From assembly GCA_963769045.1 (NCBI GenBank), contig CAVYKK010000012.1:12562-76561 (forward strand): 64,000 nt of DNA, written 5' to 3'. Below, one piece after another: positions 25,457 to 35,673 of this stretch. Below the pieces are notes generated by a model. That model did no database searches, was not told the DNA's origin, and saw only the letters and a list, made by a program, of their open reading frames with translations. Position 1 is the first letter of the stretch. The number at the start of each line of letters is the position of its first letter. The stretch is from Methanocella_A sp963769045 (GTDB taxonomy: Archaea; Halobacteriota; Methanocellia; Methanocellales; Methanocellaceae). Both the position numbers and the translations under genes were made by a program.

Positions 25457-27175
25457 ACAACCAGGGAGTCGCGGACATACTTTTAGACATTTCGAGGCTG
25501 CTCGAGCTGGAGGGCGACGACGCCTACCGCATCCGCGCCTACCGTAAGGCAGCCCAGAGTATCGAGAGCCTCGACGGCGACGTGAACGAGTATTATCGCG
25601 AAGGCCGCCTGCGGGACATCCCGGGCGTCGGGGAGAGCATCGCCGGCACCATTGCTGGAGGTGCTCGATACCGGCCAGAGCCGGATGTACGAGTCGCTAA
25701 AAAAAGACGTGCCCCCGGAGCTCTACGAAGTCGTTGAGGTGCCGGGCATCGGCCGCAAGACCGCGCTGAAGGTCTACCGGGCCCTGGGGGCGAAGACGGT
25801 GGAAGACTTCCGGAAAGCGGCGAAGTCCCGACGCATCCGGAAGGTCCGCGGGCTGGGCGAGCGCACGGAACAGAAAATTCTCGAGTCCATCGACCGGTAC
25901 CGCAAGACGCAGGGAGAGGTGCGTGTCCCCATCTACCGGGCACGCGCCATAGCATCGAACCTGATGAGCTATTTTGCCGATTGCGAGGGCTTAATCGCGG
26001 CGGACGTCGCCGGAAGCATCCGCCGGTGGAAAACGATGGTCGGCGACATCAACATCTTAGCCGTCGCCGGCAACCCGGAAGAGATCGTCGACTGCTTCTG
26101 CAATAACCCGCTGAGTAAGGTGGTCAAAGAGCGGGAGAGCCGTTATGCCAGGGTCACCACCAGCTACCGCATGGATGCGACGCTGGAGGTGGTGAGCCCC
26201 GACGACTACGGGCTACACATGATCTGGGACACTGGCTCTGACTGCCACCTGCGGTGCCTCGCGGAACACGCCGCCGGACAGGGCGTCAGGCTGGGCCATG
26301 ACGGGTATTACGTCGAGGCGACAGGCGAACGAAAGACCTTCCCCGACGAGGAAGGCCTGTACCGGTCGCTGGGCCTCGAATATATACCGCCCGAGCTGCG
26401 GGAGGGCAAAGGCGAGATCGGCTCTGCAAGAGAGGGCACGCTCCCCGACCTGATCACGCAGGACAGTATCAAAGGCGACCTGCACGTGCACACCGAGTGG
26501 AGCGACGGCTCCGACAGTATTCGGGACATGGCCATGGCCGCGAGGGCAATGGGCTACGAGTACGTTGCGATCTGCGATCACTCCAGGTCGCTGCACATCG
26601 CCAACGGCCTCAGCGTGGAGAAGCTGCGCGACCAGATGGTCGAGATAGACCGGCTCAACGACACGCTGGAAGGCTTCACGATACTCAAGGGCAGCGAGGT
26701 CGACATCCTGACCGACGGCAGCCTCGACCTGCCGGACGACGTGCTGGCGGAACTGGACATCGTGGTCGGCTCGGTCCACATCAACATGCGGCAGGACGCC
26801 GATACGATCACCCGCAGGGTGCTCAACGCGCTGGAGAACGAGTACCTGACCATCCTCGCCCACCCGACATCGCGGATAATCGGCCGGAGAGAGCCCATGG
26901 CGCTGGACATCGACCGCGTCATCGAGGCCGCCCTGGAGCACGACAAGGTGCTCGAAGTGAACGCTTATCCTGACCGGCTGGACCTGAGCGACGAGAACGT
27001 GTGCAGGGCGATGGAGGCCGGTGCCATGATCTCCATCGACACCGACTCCCATTCGATCGCAGAGCTATGCTTCATCGAGTACGGCGTGCACAACGCCCGG
27101 CGCGGGCGGGCCACGAAGGCACGGACGCTGAATACGCTCTCGTACGACGCGCTCAACGCGTTCCTGCAGGGATGA
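25453..27175 (+). CDS. polX: Family X DNA polymerase with PHP domain, frameshifted
   Basis: PolX fills gaps in repair; the C-terminal PHP domain is a metal-dependent 3'-5' exonuclease. The frame from 25453 gives the helix-hairpin-helix start (LEGDDAYRIRAYRKAAQSIE, GVGESIAGTI) and is lost near 25655. The protein resumes in the next frame (LEVLDTGQSRMYESLKKD) to 27175. One extra base at 25651-25660 explains it. The polymerase motif reads AGSIRRWKTMVGDINIL: the second Asp of GDxD is Asn. The PHP metal site is complete (GDLHVHTEWSDG, CDHS, GSEVD, VGSVH, AHPT, IDTDSH). An internal TTG at 25652 could start a 507-residue product. Start overlaps the previous stop by four bases. Confidence 0.82.
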
Positions 27176-27275
27176 ATCTTCGTTCGCGCACGCGGGCGGC
27201 CGCCAGCCTGGTTGCCTGCCAGACCGTTTTCATGTCGATACCTTTTTTTCTCCGCATTGCCAGATTACTATCATC

Positions 27276-27821
27276 ATGATTCGCACGTTCATAGCCGTCA
27301 ACCTGGACCAGGCCATCCGGGACAGGATCGGCGAGGCCGAGAAGGACTTCGACATCAAGGGGGTAAAGCTTGTCGATCCGGCGCTGATTCACGTCACGAT
27401 GAAGTTCCTCGGGTACGTGGAGGAAAATCGCATAGACGAGATCGCGGAGGCCCTGAAAAAGGTGAAGGTGCCGCCGTTCACCGCCCATATGCGGTCCATA
27501 GGCGGGTTCCCGAACGCGCGCAGCCCCAGGGTCATCTGGATTGGCGCCGAGCCAGGAGAGACCTTTGCGGAGATGAACCGCCAGGTAGAGGACGTGCTGG
27601 CCGATATAGGGTTCGAGCGGGAGGGACGGTTCAAGCCCCACGTGACCATCGGGCGTGTGAAGTTCCCTGACCCGATGCAGAAGCAGAAGCTGCCACAGCT
27701 CTTCGAGAAGTACCGGGACTTCGACGCGGGGACCATGCAGGTCGACCGCATTTACGTGATGAAGAGCACGCTGAGCCCGAAAGGGCCGAAATACGAGGCG
27801 CTGAGAGAGATCAGCCTGTAA
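27276..27821 (+). CDS. thpR: RNA 2',3'-cyclic phosphodiesterase
   Basis: A 181-residue 2H phosphoesterase. The two HxT motifs are HVTMKFLG (near 39) and HVTIGRVK (near 125), and the start MIRTFIAVNLD is typical of the LigT/ThpR group. It opens 2',3'-cyclic phosphate ends of RNA and can join tRNA halves in vitro. It is followed by the CCA-adding enzyme 15 bases later, a natural pairing around tRNA 3' ends. Confidence 0.92.
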   Translation: MIRTFIAVNLDQAIRDRIGEAEKDFDIKGVKLVDPALIHVTMKFLGYVEENRIDEIAEALKKVKVPPFTAHMRSIGGFPNARSPRVIWIGAEPGETFAEMNRQVEDVLADIGFEREGRFKPHVTIGRVKFPDPMQKQKLPQLFEKYRDFDAGTMQVDRIYVMKSTLSPKGPKYEALREISL

Positions 27822-27836
27822 TAGAGGTTTTTTCAT

Positions 27837-29159
27837 TTGATCGAGGACATTACGAGAGAGGTGCTGAAGCTGGTCAAGCCCTCGGCGAAGGACGCTGACC
27901 ACCTGCGCGCGCTGGCAAAAGACATCATCGCCCGGCTCGACGCTAAAGCTGTGGAGATGCGCCTGGACGTGTACGCCATTCACGTGGGCTCTACCGCCCG
28001 GGACACCTGGCTGAAGGGCAAGAAGGACGTCGACATCTTTCTCATGTTCCCGCCGGACACTCCCCGGGAAAAGCTGGAGGAGTCCGGCCTGAAGCTGGCG
28101 CAGAGCCTCACGGACGACTATGAGGAGAGGTACGCGGAGCACCCGTACATCAAGGCGAGCTTCGGCGGCATCGACATCGACCTGGTGCCCTGCTACCGGG
28201 TGCCCGACGCGGCGCACATCCAGTCCGCGGTCGATCGCAGCCCGTTCCACAATGCCTACGTGCTGGCGCATATCAACGGCCTCTGCGACGAGGCCCGCCT
28301 GCTGAAGCAGTTCATGCACGGCACCGGCGTGTACGGCTCCGAGCTGAAGACACAGGGTTTTTCCGGCTACCTGTGCGAGCTGCTCATCATCAGATATGGC
28401 TCCTTCATGGAGGCCGTACGGGCGGGCGCCGGCCTGCGCAGGGGCACGATCATCGACATCGAGGGACATATGGATAAGGCCATTAATCACCCGGAGCCGC
28501 TGATCGTCATCGACCCGGTGGACCCGCGCCGCAACGTGGCCGCGGCACTGTCCGCGCAAAAGTTCTACGAGTACATCGACGCCTGTCGGGACTTCATCGA
28601 TAAGTCGTCCCTGGATTTCTTCTTCCCGCCGGAGACGGAGCCGCTGGACGAGCCTGAACTGCTGGAGGTCATCAACGCACGGGGCACGCTCCTCATGGCG
28701 GTAGCGTTCCGCACCCCGGACATCGTCGAGGACACGCTCTACCCGCAGCTGCGCAAAGGCGCCGAATCGGTCGCAGCCATGCTGGAGCGGCACGAGTTCC
28801 ACGTGTTCGAGAGCGGCGTCTGGTCCGGCGGGGGCTGGAGTGCCCTTGTCCTCGAGATGCTGGTCTGGCGGCTGCCGGACATAGAGCGCCACCCGGGGCC
28901 CCCGGTGGAACAGCGGGAGCACGCGGCCCGGTTCAAGCAGAAGTACCCGGACGCCTACGTCTACGGCGATCGCTACGCGGTCAACCTGCCCCGGGAGTAC
29001 ACGACTGCCGAAAGCCTCATCGGCCAGCGCCTGACGGAATGCGGGCTGGGCAAGAACGTGGCCATGTCCATCAAGAACGAGTACATCCTCCTGACCGGCG
29101 CCAGCCTGCTGAGCCTCGGCCCGGGCATGGGGACGTTTCTCCGCCGGTTCCTCCGCTAG
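27837..29159 (+). CDS. cca: CCA-adding enzyme, archaeal class I
   Basis: A 440-residue tRNA nucleotidyltransferase that adds CCA to tRNA 3' ends; the two tRNA genes in this window lack encoded CCA and need it. The catalytic motif is VGSTARDTWLKGKKDVDIFL (near 50-69) with DIDLVPCYRV as the third carboxylate. The archaeal body follows (LKQFMHGTGVYGSELKTQGF, SGYLCELLII). The start is TTG at 27837, with GAGGT at 27824-27828. Length is normal. Confidence 0.94.
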   Translation: MIEDITREVLKLVKPSAKDADHLRALAKDIIARLDAKAVEMRLDVYAIHVGSTARDTWLKGKKDVDIFLMFPPDTPREKLEESGLKLAQSLTDDYEERYAEHPYIKASFGGIDIDLVPCYRVPDAAHIQSAVDRSPFHNAYVLAHINGLCDEARLLKQFMHGTGVYGSELKTQGFSGYLCELLIIRYGSFMEAVRAGAGLRRGTIIDIEGHMDKAINHPEPLIVIDPVDPRRNVAAALSAQKFYEYIDACRDFIDKSSLDFFFPPETEPLDEPELLEVINARGTLLMAVAFRTPDIVEDTLYPQLRKGAESVAAMLERHEFHVFESGVWSGGGWSALVLEMLVWRLPDIERHPGPPVEQREHAARFKQKYPDAYVYGDRYAVNLPREYTTAESLIGQRLTECGLGKNVAMSIKNEYILLTGASLLSLGPGMGTFLRRFLR

Positions 29160-29211
29160 ACTGCCAGGCGGTCGTCTTGGGTTCGCGCGCGAAGGACGGC
29201 GGCAGCCGTCT

Positions 29212-30207
<996 letters not shown>

Positions 30208-30752
30208 AAATTAAAATATAATCACGAATATTATTTGAGGATTTTCCATGACACGGTGACCAGGCCGTTCCCGCGTTTCTGCTGGAGATCGCAGACAGGA
30301 GGCTGATATAGGTGAAAATAGCCAAAAAATGCCTTGCCGCAGGCCTGCAGTGGAAATGGTGGTATGCCCTGATTACACAAACGGCATACGTTACCGGGGT
30401 TATAAAAAGACAGCTTTGACAGTTGCCGGTCTAAAGGACATATAAAAAAATAATTAAATAATAATTTGGGAGGGGTTATTATATGATCGCCCTTATCAAA
30501 TCGTATTTTCAGAACAATAAGGTTACGTCGGGCACATCTACCGTTATTATGTAAAGCAAAAGTGCACAAAGCTTAAATATCATCGCCTGTTTATTAAAAG
30601 GTTGCGCGATAATATATTCAACCAAATTTTTATTATCGCAACAATAAGGGTAAAGTATATATAATAACGGTTGGTTAACTATCTACCGTCAGAATTCATA
30701 TATTAAATATTTAATTCTGATTGGGAAATAATTTTCGATTGAGGTGGACAGG
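30208..30752. other. 545-base intergenic region with two palindromes
   Basis: No credible gene. AT-rich in its right half. GTTGCGCGATAATA (30601-30614) pairs with TATTATCGCAAC (30631-30642) across an AT loop. TCAGAATT (30689-30696) pairs perfectly with AATTCTGA (30713-30720), 33 bases before the regulator start. A TATA box (AAGTATATATAATAA) lies at 30654-30668. The second palindrome is probably the operator of the gene at 30753. Confidence 0.6.
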
Positions 30753-31136
30753 ATGAAAAAACTTACAGTACCAGTATTAGACGAGAAAGACAAGGAATTC
30801 GTTGAGACCCTGGTCAACGTAGGGTTAAAGAGGAACGTCGCCAAGACGCTGGTCTACCTGGCGAACGTCGACGAGACCATCAGCCGGGATATCGAACTTG
30901 GCGCAGACCTCAGGCAGCCTGAAGTGAGCATCGTCATGAGAGAGCTCCGGGATCAGAGCTGGATTGAGGAGAGGGAGATCAAGAAGGAAGGCAAGGGCAG
31001 GCCGCTGAAGTGCTACAAGCTCTCGACCAGCATTACCGACATCATCTCCACGCTCGAGGAACGCAAGCGTGTCGAGGCGCAGCTGCATCTGGACAACATC
31101 CAGAAGCTCAGGTCGCTCACCGACAAGCTCAAGTAA
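30753..31136 (+). CDS. Predicted winged-helix transcriptional regulator
   Basis: A 127-residue DNA-binding protein of the archaeal COG4738 kind. The N-terminal winged helix reads ETLVNVGLKRNVAKTLVYLA, then LRQPEVSIVMRELRDQSWIE and a wing with KEGKGRPLKCYKLS. The C-terminal 30 residues form a coiled coil for dimerisation. The ATG at 30753 is preferred because GAGGTGG lies five bases upstream; a GTG nine bases earlier overlaps that site. Stands alone after a region with palindromes, so autoregulation is likely. Confidence 0.82.
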   Translation: MKKLTVPVLDEKDKEFVETLVNVGLKRNVAKTLVYLANVDETISRDIELGADLRQPEVSIVMRELRDQSWIEEREIKKEGKGRPLKCYKLSTSITDIISTLEERKRVEAQLHLDNIQKLRSLTDKLK

Positions 31137-31315
31137 GCGTTCAACCTTTTTCTCCATTTTATCCCGCGCCCGGCAGCGTGCGCCATCTTCGGTAACTACC
31201 TGTAGATTTGGTCTGGAATTCTTTCGGAAGACAAAGGTGACGCTATCGTTTTCATATTATATAACGTTCAAAATAAGAAAAACTATATAAGCAATTTCAG
31301 TGAACAATACTTGAA

Positions 31316-31873
31316 ATGAGTGAGGACAGTTGCGAGGGCCTGAAGCTTATACAGATAGACGATGCGGGCATCGGTTCTCCGGTGGGCGGCGCCGCGATCG
31401 GGGCGCTTGAGGCAGAATCCGGCATTTTCAGGCATAAGCTGATCGGCGAAGAGTACTTCCAGGACGGCAGGTATGCGGCCAAGGAGTACCAGGACCGCAC
31501 GGTCGGCATCATAAGCGAACTTTTCCAGGAGATGGGGGTCACAAAAGAGACGCACCGGATAGAGATCTGTTCCGGGCACATTTTCGACCACGTCAGGCTC
31601 TGGCTGGACGAGCAGGGCTACAGCTGGAAATCCGTCAAGATCGAGGGGCAGCTCCAGCTTAAAATCGAGGACTCGTTCTCAGACTACCTGGTGAGCATCG
31701 GCGTGCCGGAAAAAATCCGCCGGATCGAGGTAGGCCGCGACCAGTTCATGTACCTCTTCAACTGGGTGCGAGAAGACCCCGAACGCAGAGTCCAATATTG
31801 CAAGACCAACGGCAACAAGTGGAAGAACAAATGGTCCCACCGGCTGTACGAAAAACAGCACATCCGCCACTAA
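31316..31873 (+). CDS. Conserved hypothetical protein, RNase H-like start
   Basis: A 185-residue soluble protein I cannot place. The first strand, LIQIDDAGIGSPVGGAAIGA, has paired aspartates and a Gly-rich turn like RNase H-fold enzymes, and a mid strand with an acidic residue follows (HRIEICSGHIFDHVRLWLDE). The TATA box AACTATATAAGC lies at 31281-31292, about 25-35 bases before the ATG, so the message is nearly leaderless. No neighbours in the same operon. Confidence 0.6.
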   Translation: MSEDSCEGLKLIQIDDAGIGSPVGGAAIGALEAESGIFRHKLIGEEYFQDGRYAAKEYQDRTVGIISELFQEMGVTKETHRIEICSGHIFDHVRLWLDEQGYSWKSVKIEGQLQLKIEDSFSDYLVSIGVPEKIRRIEVGRDQFMYLFNWVREDPERRVQYCKTNGNKWKNKWSHRLYEKQHIRH

Positions 31874-31905
31874 AGCTGTTTTGTAATACTCTTTATTAGC
31901 GCTCG

Positions 31906-32043
31906 TGACCCTTTCGACACAAAGGCCACAATGGCCACGAAGGCCACGAAGTACGTTTTAAGAATAATGGCGATGGGAGCCTCTTTCCAATAAAAAACGT
32001 AGTGACCATTGTGACCATTGTGGCCTTCGTGTCGAAAGGGTCA
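31906..32043. repeat. Long hairpin built from CACAAAGGCC-type repeats
   Basis: The arm 31906-31959 (TGACCCTTTCGACACAAAGG, then CCACAATGGCCACGAAGGCC, to GTACGTTTT) pairs with 31992-32043 (AAAACGTAGTGACCATTGTG to GTCGAAAGGGTCA) around a 32-base centre. The outer ~15 bases match perfectly. It lies between convergent genes and may end transcription on both strands. The repeat family is that of 12410 and 15479. Confidence 0.7.
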
Positions 32044-32165
32044 GGTGCCTGAGCAGCAAAATAGGACAGGGAGACCTTGGGCAAGTGGCCCGTCGGTCTG
32101 TCCGTCCTGTCTAGCACTTCGATTTGTCTACGCGAGACTAGCCGTGCCTTCCATGCCCTCCGCGC

Positions 32166-32483
32166 TTACAGGTACGTGAAGCCGCCGTATGGCATGTACC
32201 CGTAGGGCGTGAAGCCGATGCCTTCCGTGCTGGCGTAGCCGGCGCCCGGGTACGGGCCGAACGGGCTGATGCCCGGGTAGCTGTAGAACGTGTCCGAGAC
32301 CTGTGCCTGCGGAGGCACGAAAGTCCCGCCGACAGCGCTTGCGGAGACCGTCCGCGTGAATCCGCCCGTCTGCACGAGCGGCCCGCATGGCGCAATCTGT
32401 GCGGAAACGCCCGTCGATACGACGAGCAGCGCCAGCAGCAGGGCCGTTGCTAACAATACTTTCTTGAACTGCTTCATCAACAT
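32166..32483 (-). CDS. Small secreted Gly/Pro/Tyr-rich protein
   Basis: A 105-residue protein with a clear signal peptide (KQFKKVLLATALLLALLVVS, cleavage after VSA near residue 28). The mature ~77 residues are rich in Gly, Pro and aromatic residues (PFGPYPGAGYASTEGIGFTP). There are two possible ATGs (32483 and 32477) after an AGGGGATGA site. Probably a cell-surface or extracellular protein of unknown role. Confidence 0.62.
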   Translation of the reverse strand: MLMKQFKKVLLATALLLALLVVSTGVSAQIAPCGPLVQTGGFTRTVSASAVGGTFVPPQAQVSDTFYSYPGISPFGPYPGAGYASTEGIGFTPYGYMPYGGFTYL

Positions 32484-32666
32484 TCATCCCCTTTTACTGA
32501 TCGGGCGCACGATTTATAAAACGCTATTCTGAAAAAAGGGCGGATATCCTGTCGGGGATGGCAGCCGTGTCGCGGGGGCATGTCGTACCGGCGCCGACCC
32601 GAAGGGATTTAAAAATCCGGCTCGTGTCAGGATACGGCCCGGACAGGCCGGGCAGATGGTGCCAGC

Positions 32667-33617
32667 ATGGGGAGAGGATGGAAACAGCTAACGGAAGGCA
32701 GCGGGGCAGCGATGACCGGGCTCGTCCTGATCAACGTCTTCTGGGGCGCGTCCTCCATCGCGGCAAAGGAGGCGCTGCTACAGCTCAGTGCCGTCGAGAT
32801 CGTCACTGTGCGCTTTGCCATCGCATTCGCGGCCGTCCTGCTGATCGCGCTGCTTTTCGCGCCGGAATCGCTGCGGATATCGACGCGCGACCTGCCGATG
32901 TTAGCGTTTTTATCCGTCGCCGGGGTGTCGCTGCAGTTCGTGCTCCAGGTCACGGCGCTCGTGTACACGACCGCTACGAATTTTTCGCTGCTCTTCAACC
33001 TGTCCACGTTCTTCATCATGATTCTCGGGGCCGTGATGCTCGGGGAGCGGCCCGGCAAGAAACAGATAACTGGAGCAGTGATCGCCTTCGCCGGGGTGTT
33101 CCTGATCGTCAGCGGGGGCAGCATCGACCTGTCGGCCGCGCACCTCCCGGGCGACCTGATCGGGCTGGCGAGCGCCGCCCTGTTCGGCGTGTACACGGTC
33201 GCGATCAAGCGAGTCTCGGACAGGTACAGCCCGATGACCATTCTGGTCTACACGTTCTTCTTCGGCGTCCTCGGCCTGCTGCCCGTATACGTCTTCGCGA
33301 CGCCCATGACGCCGCTGGCCGGGCTGAGCACGGTGTCCTGGGCGTCCATGCTGTTCCTGGCGCTCTTCTGCTCGGTGATAGCGTTCCTCGTCTACAACCA
33401 CGGGATGGCCCGGCTGCGGGCTTCCGATGCCGCGATGACCATCTACGTGACACCGCTCGCCGGCGTGACGCTGGCCGTACTGCTACTGGGCGAGGCACTG
33501 ACCGCGATCACGCTGGCCGGGGCGGCACTCATCTTGGCCGGCCTCTACGTCTCCAGGGGTCGCGAAGCTGTACCAGAGGCCCACGGGCACGCATCGTCGG
33601 AGGCGCAGGACGGGTAA
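32667..33617 (+). CDS. EamA/DMT-family transporter
   Basis: A 316-residue protein with ten membrane helices in two EamA repeats (about residues 17-150 and 165-300). The first ends with the typical GAVMLGERPGKKQITGAVIA and the second with GEALTAITLAGAALILAGLY. Members export amino acids or other metabolites; the substrate cannot be read here. The ATG at 32712 (MTGLVLINVFWGASS) may be the true start, since the first helix begins there. Confidence 0.9.
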   Translation: MGRGWKQLTEGSGAAMTGLVLINVFWGASSIAAKEALLQLSAVEIVTVRFAIAFAAVLLIALLFAPESLRISTRDLPMLAFLSVAGVSLQFVLQVTALVYTTATNFSLLFNLSTFFIMILGAVMLGERPGKKQITGAVIAFAGVFLIVSGGSIDLSAAHLPGDLIGLASAALFGVYTVAIKRVSDRYSPMTILVYTFFFGVLGLLPVYVFATPMTPLAGLSTVSWASMLFLALFCSVIAFLVYNHGMARLRASDAAMTIYVTPLAGVTLAVLLLGEALTAITLAGAALILAGLYVSRGREAVPEAHGHASSEAQDG

Positions 33618-33742
33618 CGGTAGACTCCGTGACCGTCTGCGATATATGGGTGCGGCTACGCTTGCGCGCGCGAGCGGCCGACCGGCCGGCAACGTGAAGC
33701 CCGCGGCTTTTCATCTTCTTATGCCTGATCGGGATAACTTTT

Positions 33743-34228
33743 ATGCCCTCGCCGGGTACCTACACTGTGATGCCAGACTTCAGCGACCCGACCCATGCGG
33801 CGGGCCATGCCTTCGAGCGGCACGTGATCGGGCTGCTCGGGAAGGACTTCAGGGTAATGAGCTGGATGGGCGACGGCGCCCGGAGACGGGAGGAGATCGA
33901 CTTCAGCCCTGACCTCGTCGTGGAGCACGTGCCCTCCCGGACGGTCATCGGCATCGAGTGCAAGTACCGGTCGACGCTTTTCGGCGGGAATATCTCCTGG
34001 GCTAAAGAGTACCAGCCGGCCAAGTACCAGCGGTTCGCAAACGCGACAGGATTCCGCGTCTTCGTGGTCATCGGCATCGGAGGGACCCCGGAGAGCCCGC
34101 AGTACATGTACAGCCTGCCGCTCTGGCAGGCACGGTACAACCGTCTCAAGCCTGATGACCTGAAGCGGTACAGGCGCGACCCGCGACGGAAATTCTCTTA
34201 TGACCGGGCCTCGGGCATGCTGGCGTGA
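33743..34228 (+). CDS. PD-(D/E)XK restriction endonuclease-like protein
   Basis: A 161-residue protein with a compact nuclease-like core: EEIDFSPDLVVEHV (D near 57), then VIGIECKYRSTLFGGNISWA with the ExK (ECK, near 72), and later FRVFVVIGIGG. This order fits Holliday-junction-resolvase or restriction-enzyme-like folds. No methylase or helicase neighbour exists, so a classical restriction system is unlikely. The start could also be the ATG at 33770 (MPDFSDPTHAAG). Confidence 0.7.
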   Translation: MPSPGTYTVMPDFSDPTHAAGHAFERHVIGLLGKDFRVMSWMGDGARRREEIDFSPDLVVEHVPSRTVIGIECKYRSTLFGGNISWAKEYQPAKYQRFANATGFRVFVVIGIGGTPESPQYMYSLPLWQARYNRLKPDDLKRYRRDPRRKFSYDRASGMLA

Positions 34229-34253
34229 GGACGATGACGCCTGCGCACTCGAT

Positions 34254-34349
34254 GTCGTAGACGACGACCATAGTTATGGGGGTCGTAGACGACGCCCAAA
34301 GCTTAGACGTCGTCAAGCGACGTCTACGGATACAGATGTCGTAGACGAC
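34254..34349. repeat. Three copies of GTCGTAGACGAC
   Basis: The 12-base unit occurs at 34254, 34282 and 34338, with a related inverted part (AAGCGACGTCTAC) in between. Together they can form alternative hairpins just before the gene at 34406. They might regulate that gene or end the previous one. Confidence 0.5.
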
Positions 34350-34405
34350 CTCTGCTGATGCAGAGGTCGTAAAGGTTATTGTCTCCCGCGCCGTTTCCTT
34401 CCTCG

Positions 34406-35269
34406 ATGGAAGGCTGTATACTGCTGTTTTCCGACATACACGCCGATATCGGCGCGCTGGACGCGATTTTACGTCTGGCCGCCGGCCGGACCTTTGCCAG
34501 GCGCTACGGCCGGGTAGAGCGGACGTTTAACCTGGGCGATGTCGTGCAGCGGGGATACAGCCCCTGTGAAGTAATTGACCGCCTGAAAGGCGTCCCTCGC
34601 CTGACGTCAGTGCTCGGCAATCACGACGAGGCCTTCGTCTGGTCGGCTCCCGTGTCCGGCAGCGATGCCAGAAGTCTCGAAGCGCACGAAGAGTGCCGCA
34701 GGCGGGGCGGATGGGAAGAGTTCTTCCGCGACATGCCTGTCGCCTATGCCGACCGCGAGGAACGGCTGTACGCCGTCCACGGGGGGCCGCTGGACCCGGC
34801 GAGTATTTGCGCCGGGGAAGCCGGGCCGATGGCCTCGTGGACCACCTCGCAGACCTGGCAGCGGATATCCCGCGCCGGGATGAGCTATTATGACCTGAGC
34901 GGCTACCACTATATGCCGGAGGAGGCCTTTGCCGCCCTGGGCCCGCATATGATGCCGGGCTACGCCATCGTCTGCGGCCACGAGCACGCGGAAGCCGCGT
35001 ATATAGAAAGAGACGGAAAGGTAGAGGACATCCTGTTCGACCTGGAAAAGGTCTCGTTCACCGCCGGCGGCAGGAAGGTCGAGGAGAAAAAGATCGCGCT
35101 GGACGACGACGCGAACTACCTGGTGCGCCTCGGCCTCGCAGGGCCGGCCGGCTACTACCGGCGCTACGGCTGGGACCGGTGCTATTTCGGCGTCTACTAC
35201 AAGGAAGACGGAAAGCGCTTTATCTCGCTGCTGAGCTTCCCGCTGGGCCGGGACGCGGTTCCGCCATAA
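34406..35269 (+). CDS. Calcineurin-like metallophosphoesterase
   Basis: A 287-residue enzyme with all five metal motifs: FSDIHADIGALD (near 8), LGDVVQRG (near 42), LGNHDEAF (near 70), AVHGGPLD and CGHEHAEAA. These proteins cleave phosphomono- or diesters using two metal ions. The ATG at 34406 (MEGCILLFSDIH) puts the first motif at the usual distance; a TTG at 34379 is the alternative. The C-terminal 80 residues are specific to this subgroup. Confidence 0.85.
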   Translation: MEGCILLFSDIHADIGALDAILRLAAGRTFARRYGRVERTFNLGDVVQRGYSPCEVIDRLKGVPRLTSVLGNHDEAFVWSAPVSGSDARSLEAHEECRRRGGWEEFFRDMPVAYADREERLYAVHGGPLDPASICAGEAGPMASWTTSQTWQRISRAGMSYYDLSGYHYMPEEAFAALGPHMMPGYAIVCGHEHAEAAYIERDGKVEDILFDLEKVSFTAGGRKVEEKKIALDDDANYLVRLGLAGPAGYYRRYGWDRCYFGVYYKEDGKRFISLLSFPLGRDAVPP

Positions 35270-35272
35270 AGA

Positions 35273-35482
35273 TTAAACCATGACAGCTATGGACCGGGCA
35301 TATCGCTGGCTGACGGGGCAACAGACCCTGCCGCCGTCGCGCGACCTGATCACGCTGCCGCCACAGCACGCCTCGCAGTTCCGGCACCGCAACGCCTGAG
35401 GCGAAGAGGGATCGTTCCTGTTCTCGTCCCGGATTTTCCGACAGATAGAAAGTGCGGTCTCTTGCGGGATTTTTATGGCCAT
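35273..35482 (-). CDS. Small cysteine-rich protein
   Basis: A 69-residue protein with five cysteines clustered in RCRNCEACCGGSVIRSRDGG and RVCCPVSQRY, plus one near the start. They may bind zinc or an iron-sulfur cluster. GGAG lies eight bases before the ATG at 35482. Converges with the phosphoesterase gene, with three bases between. No family recognised. Confidence 0.5.
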   Translation of the reverse strand: MAIKIPQETALSICRKIRDENRNDPSSPQALRCRNCEACCGGSVIRSRDGGRVCCPVSQRYARSIAVMV

Positions 35483-35673
35483 GATGCTCACTCCTTCTGC
35501 TATTGCCCTGCCCGGATATAACTGTTAGGGCCGGTCAGAGCATAATCGCCGATTATTTCCCTTACAGGCGATTAAACAACAATCAATTCCGTATTTTATT
35601 CATTATATTCCAAATAAGATATATCATTCCATGACGGAAATATCTATTAATTCTTTCTACATGCGCGCGATCA

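Noticed and set aside
30231..30569. 112-codon minus-strand frame
   Set aside because: No ribosome binding site and no plausible domain; it sits in the AT-rich promoter region of the regulator at 30753.
33743..34228. Part of a defence island
   Set aside because: A PD-(D/E)XK-like gene alone between a transporter and a phosphoesterase, with normal base composition, is not enough for a defence claim.
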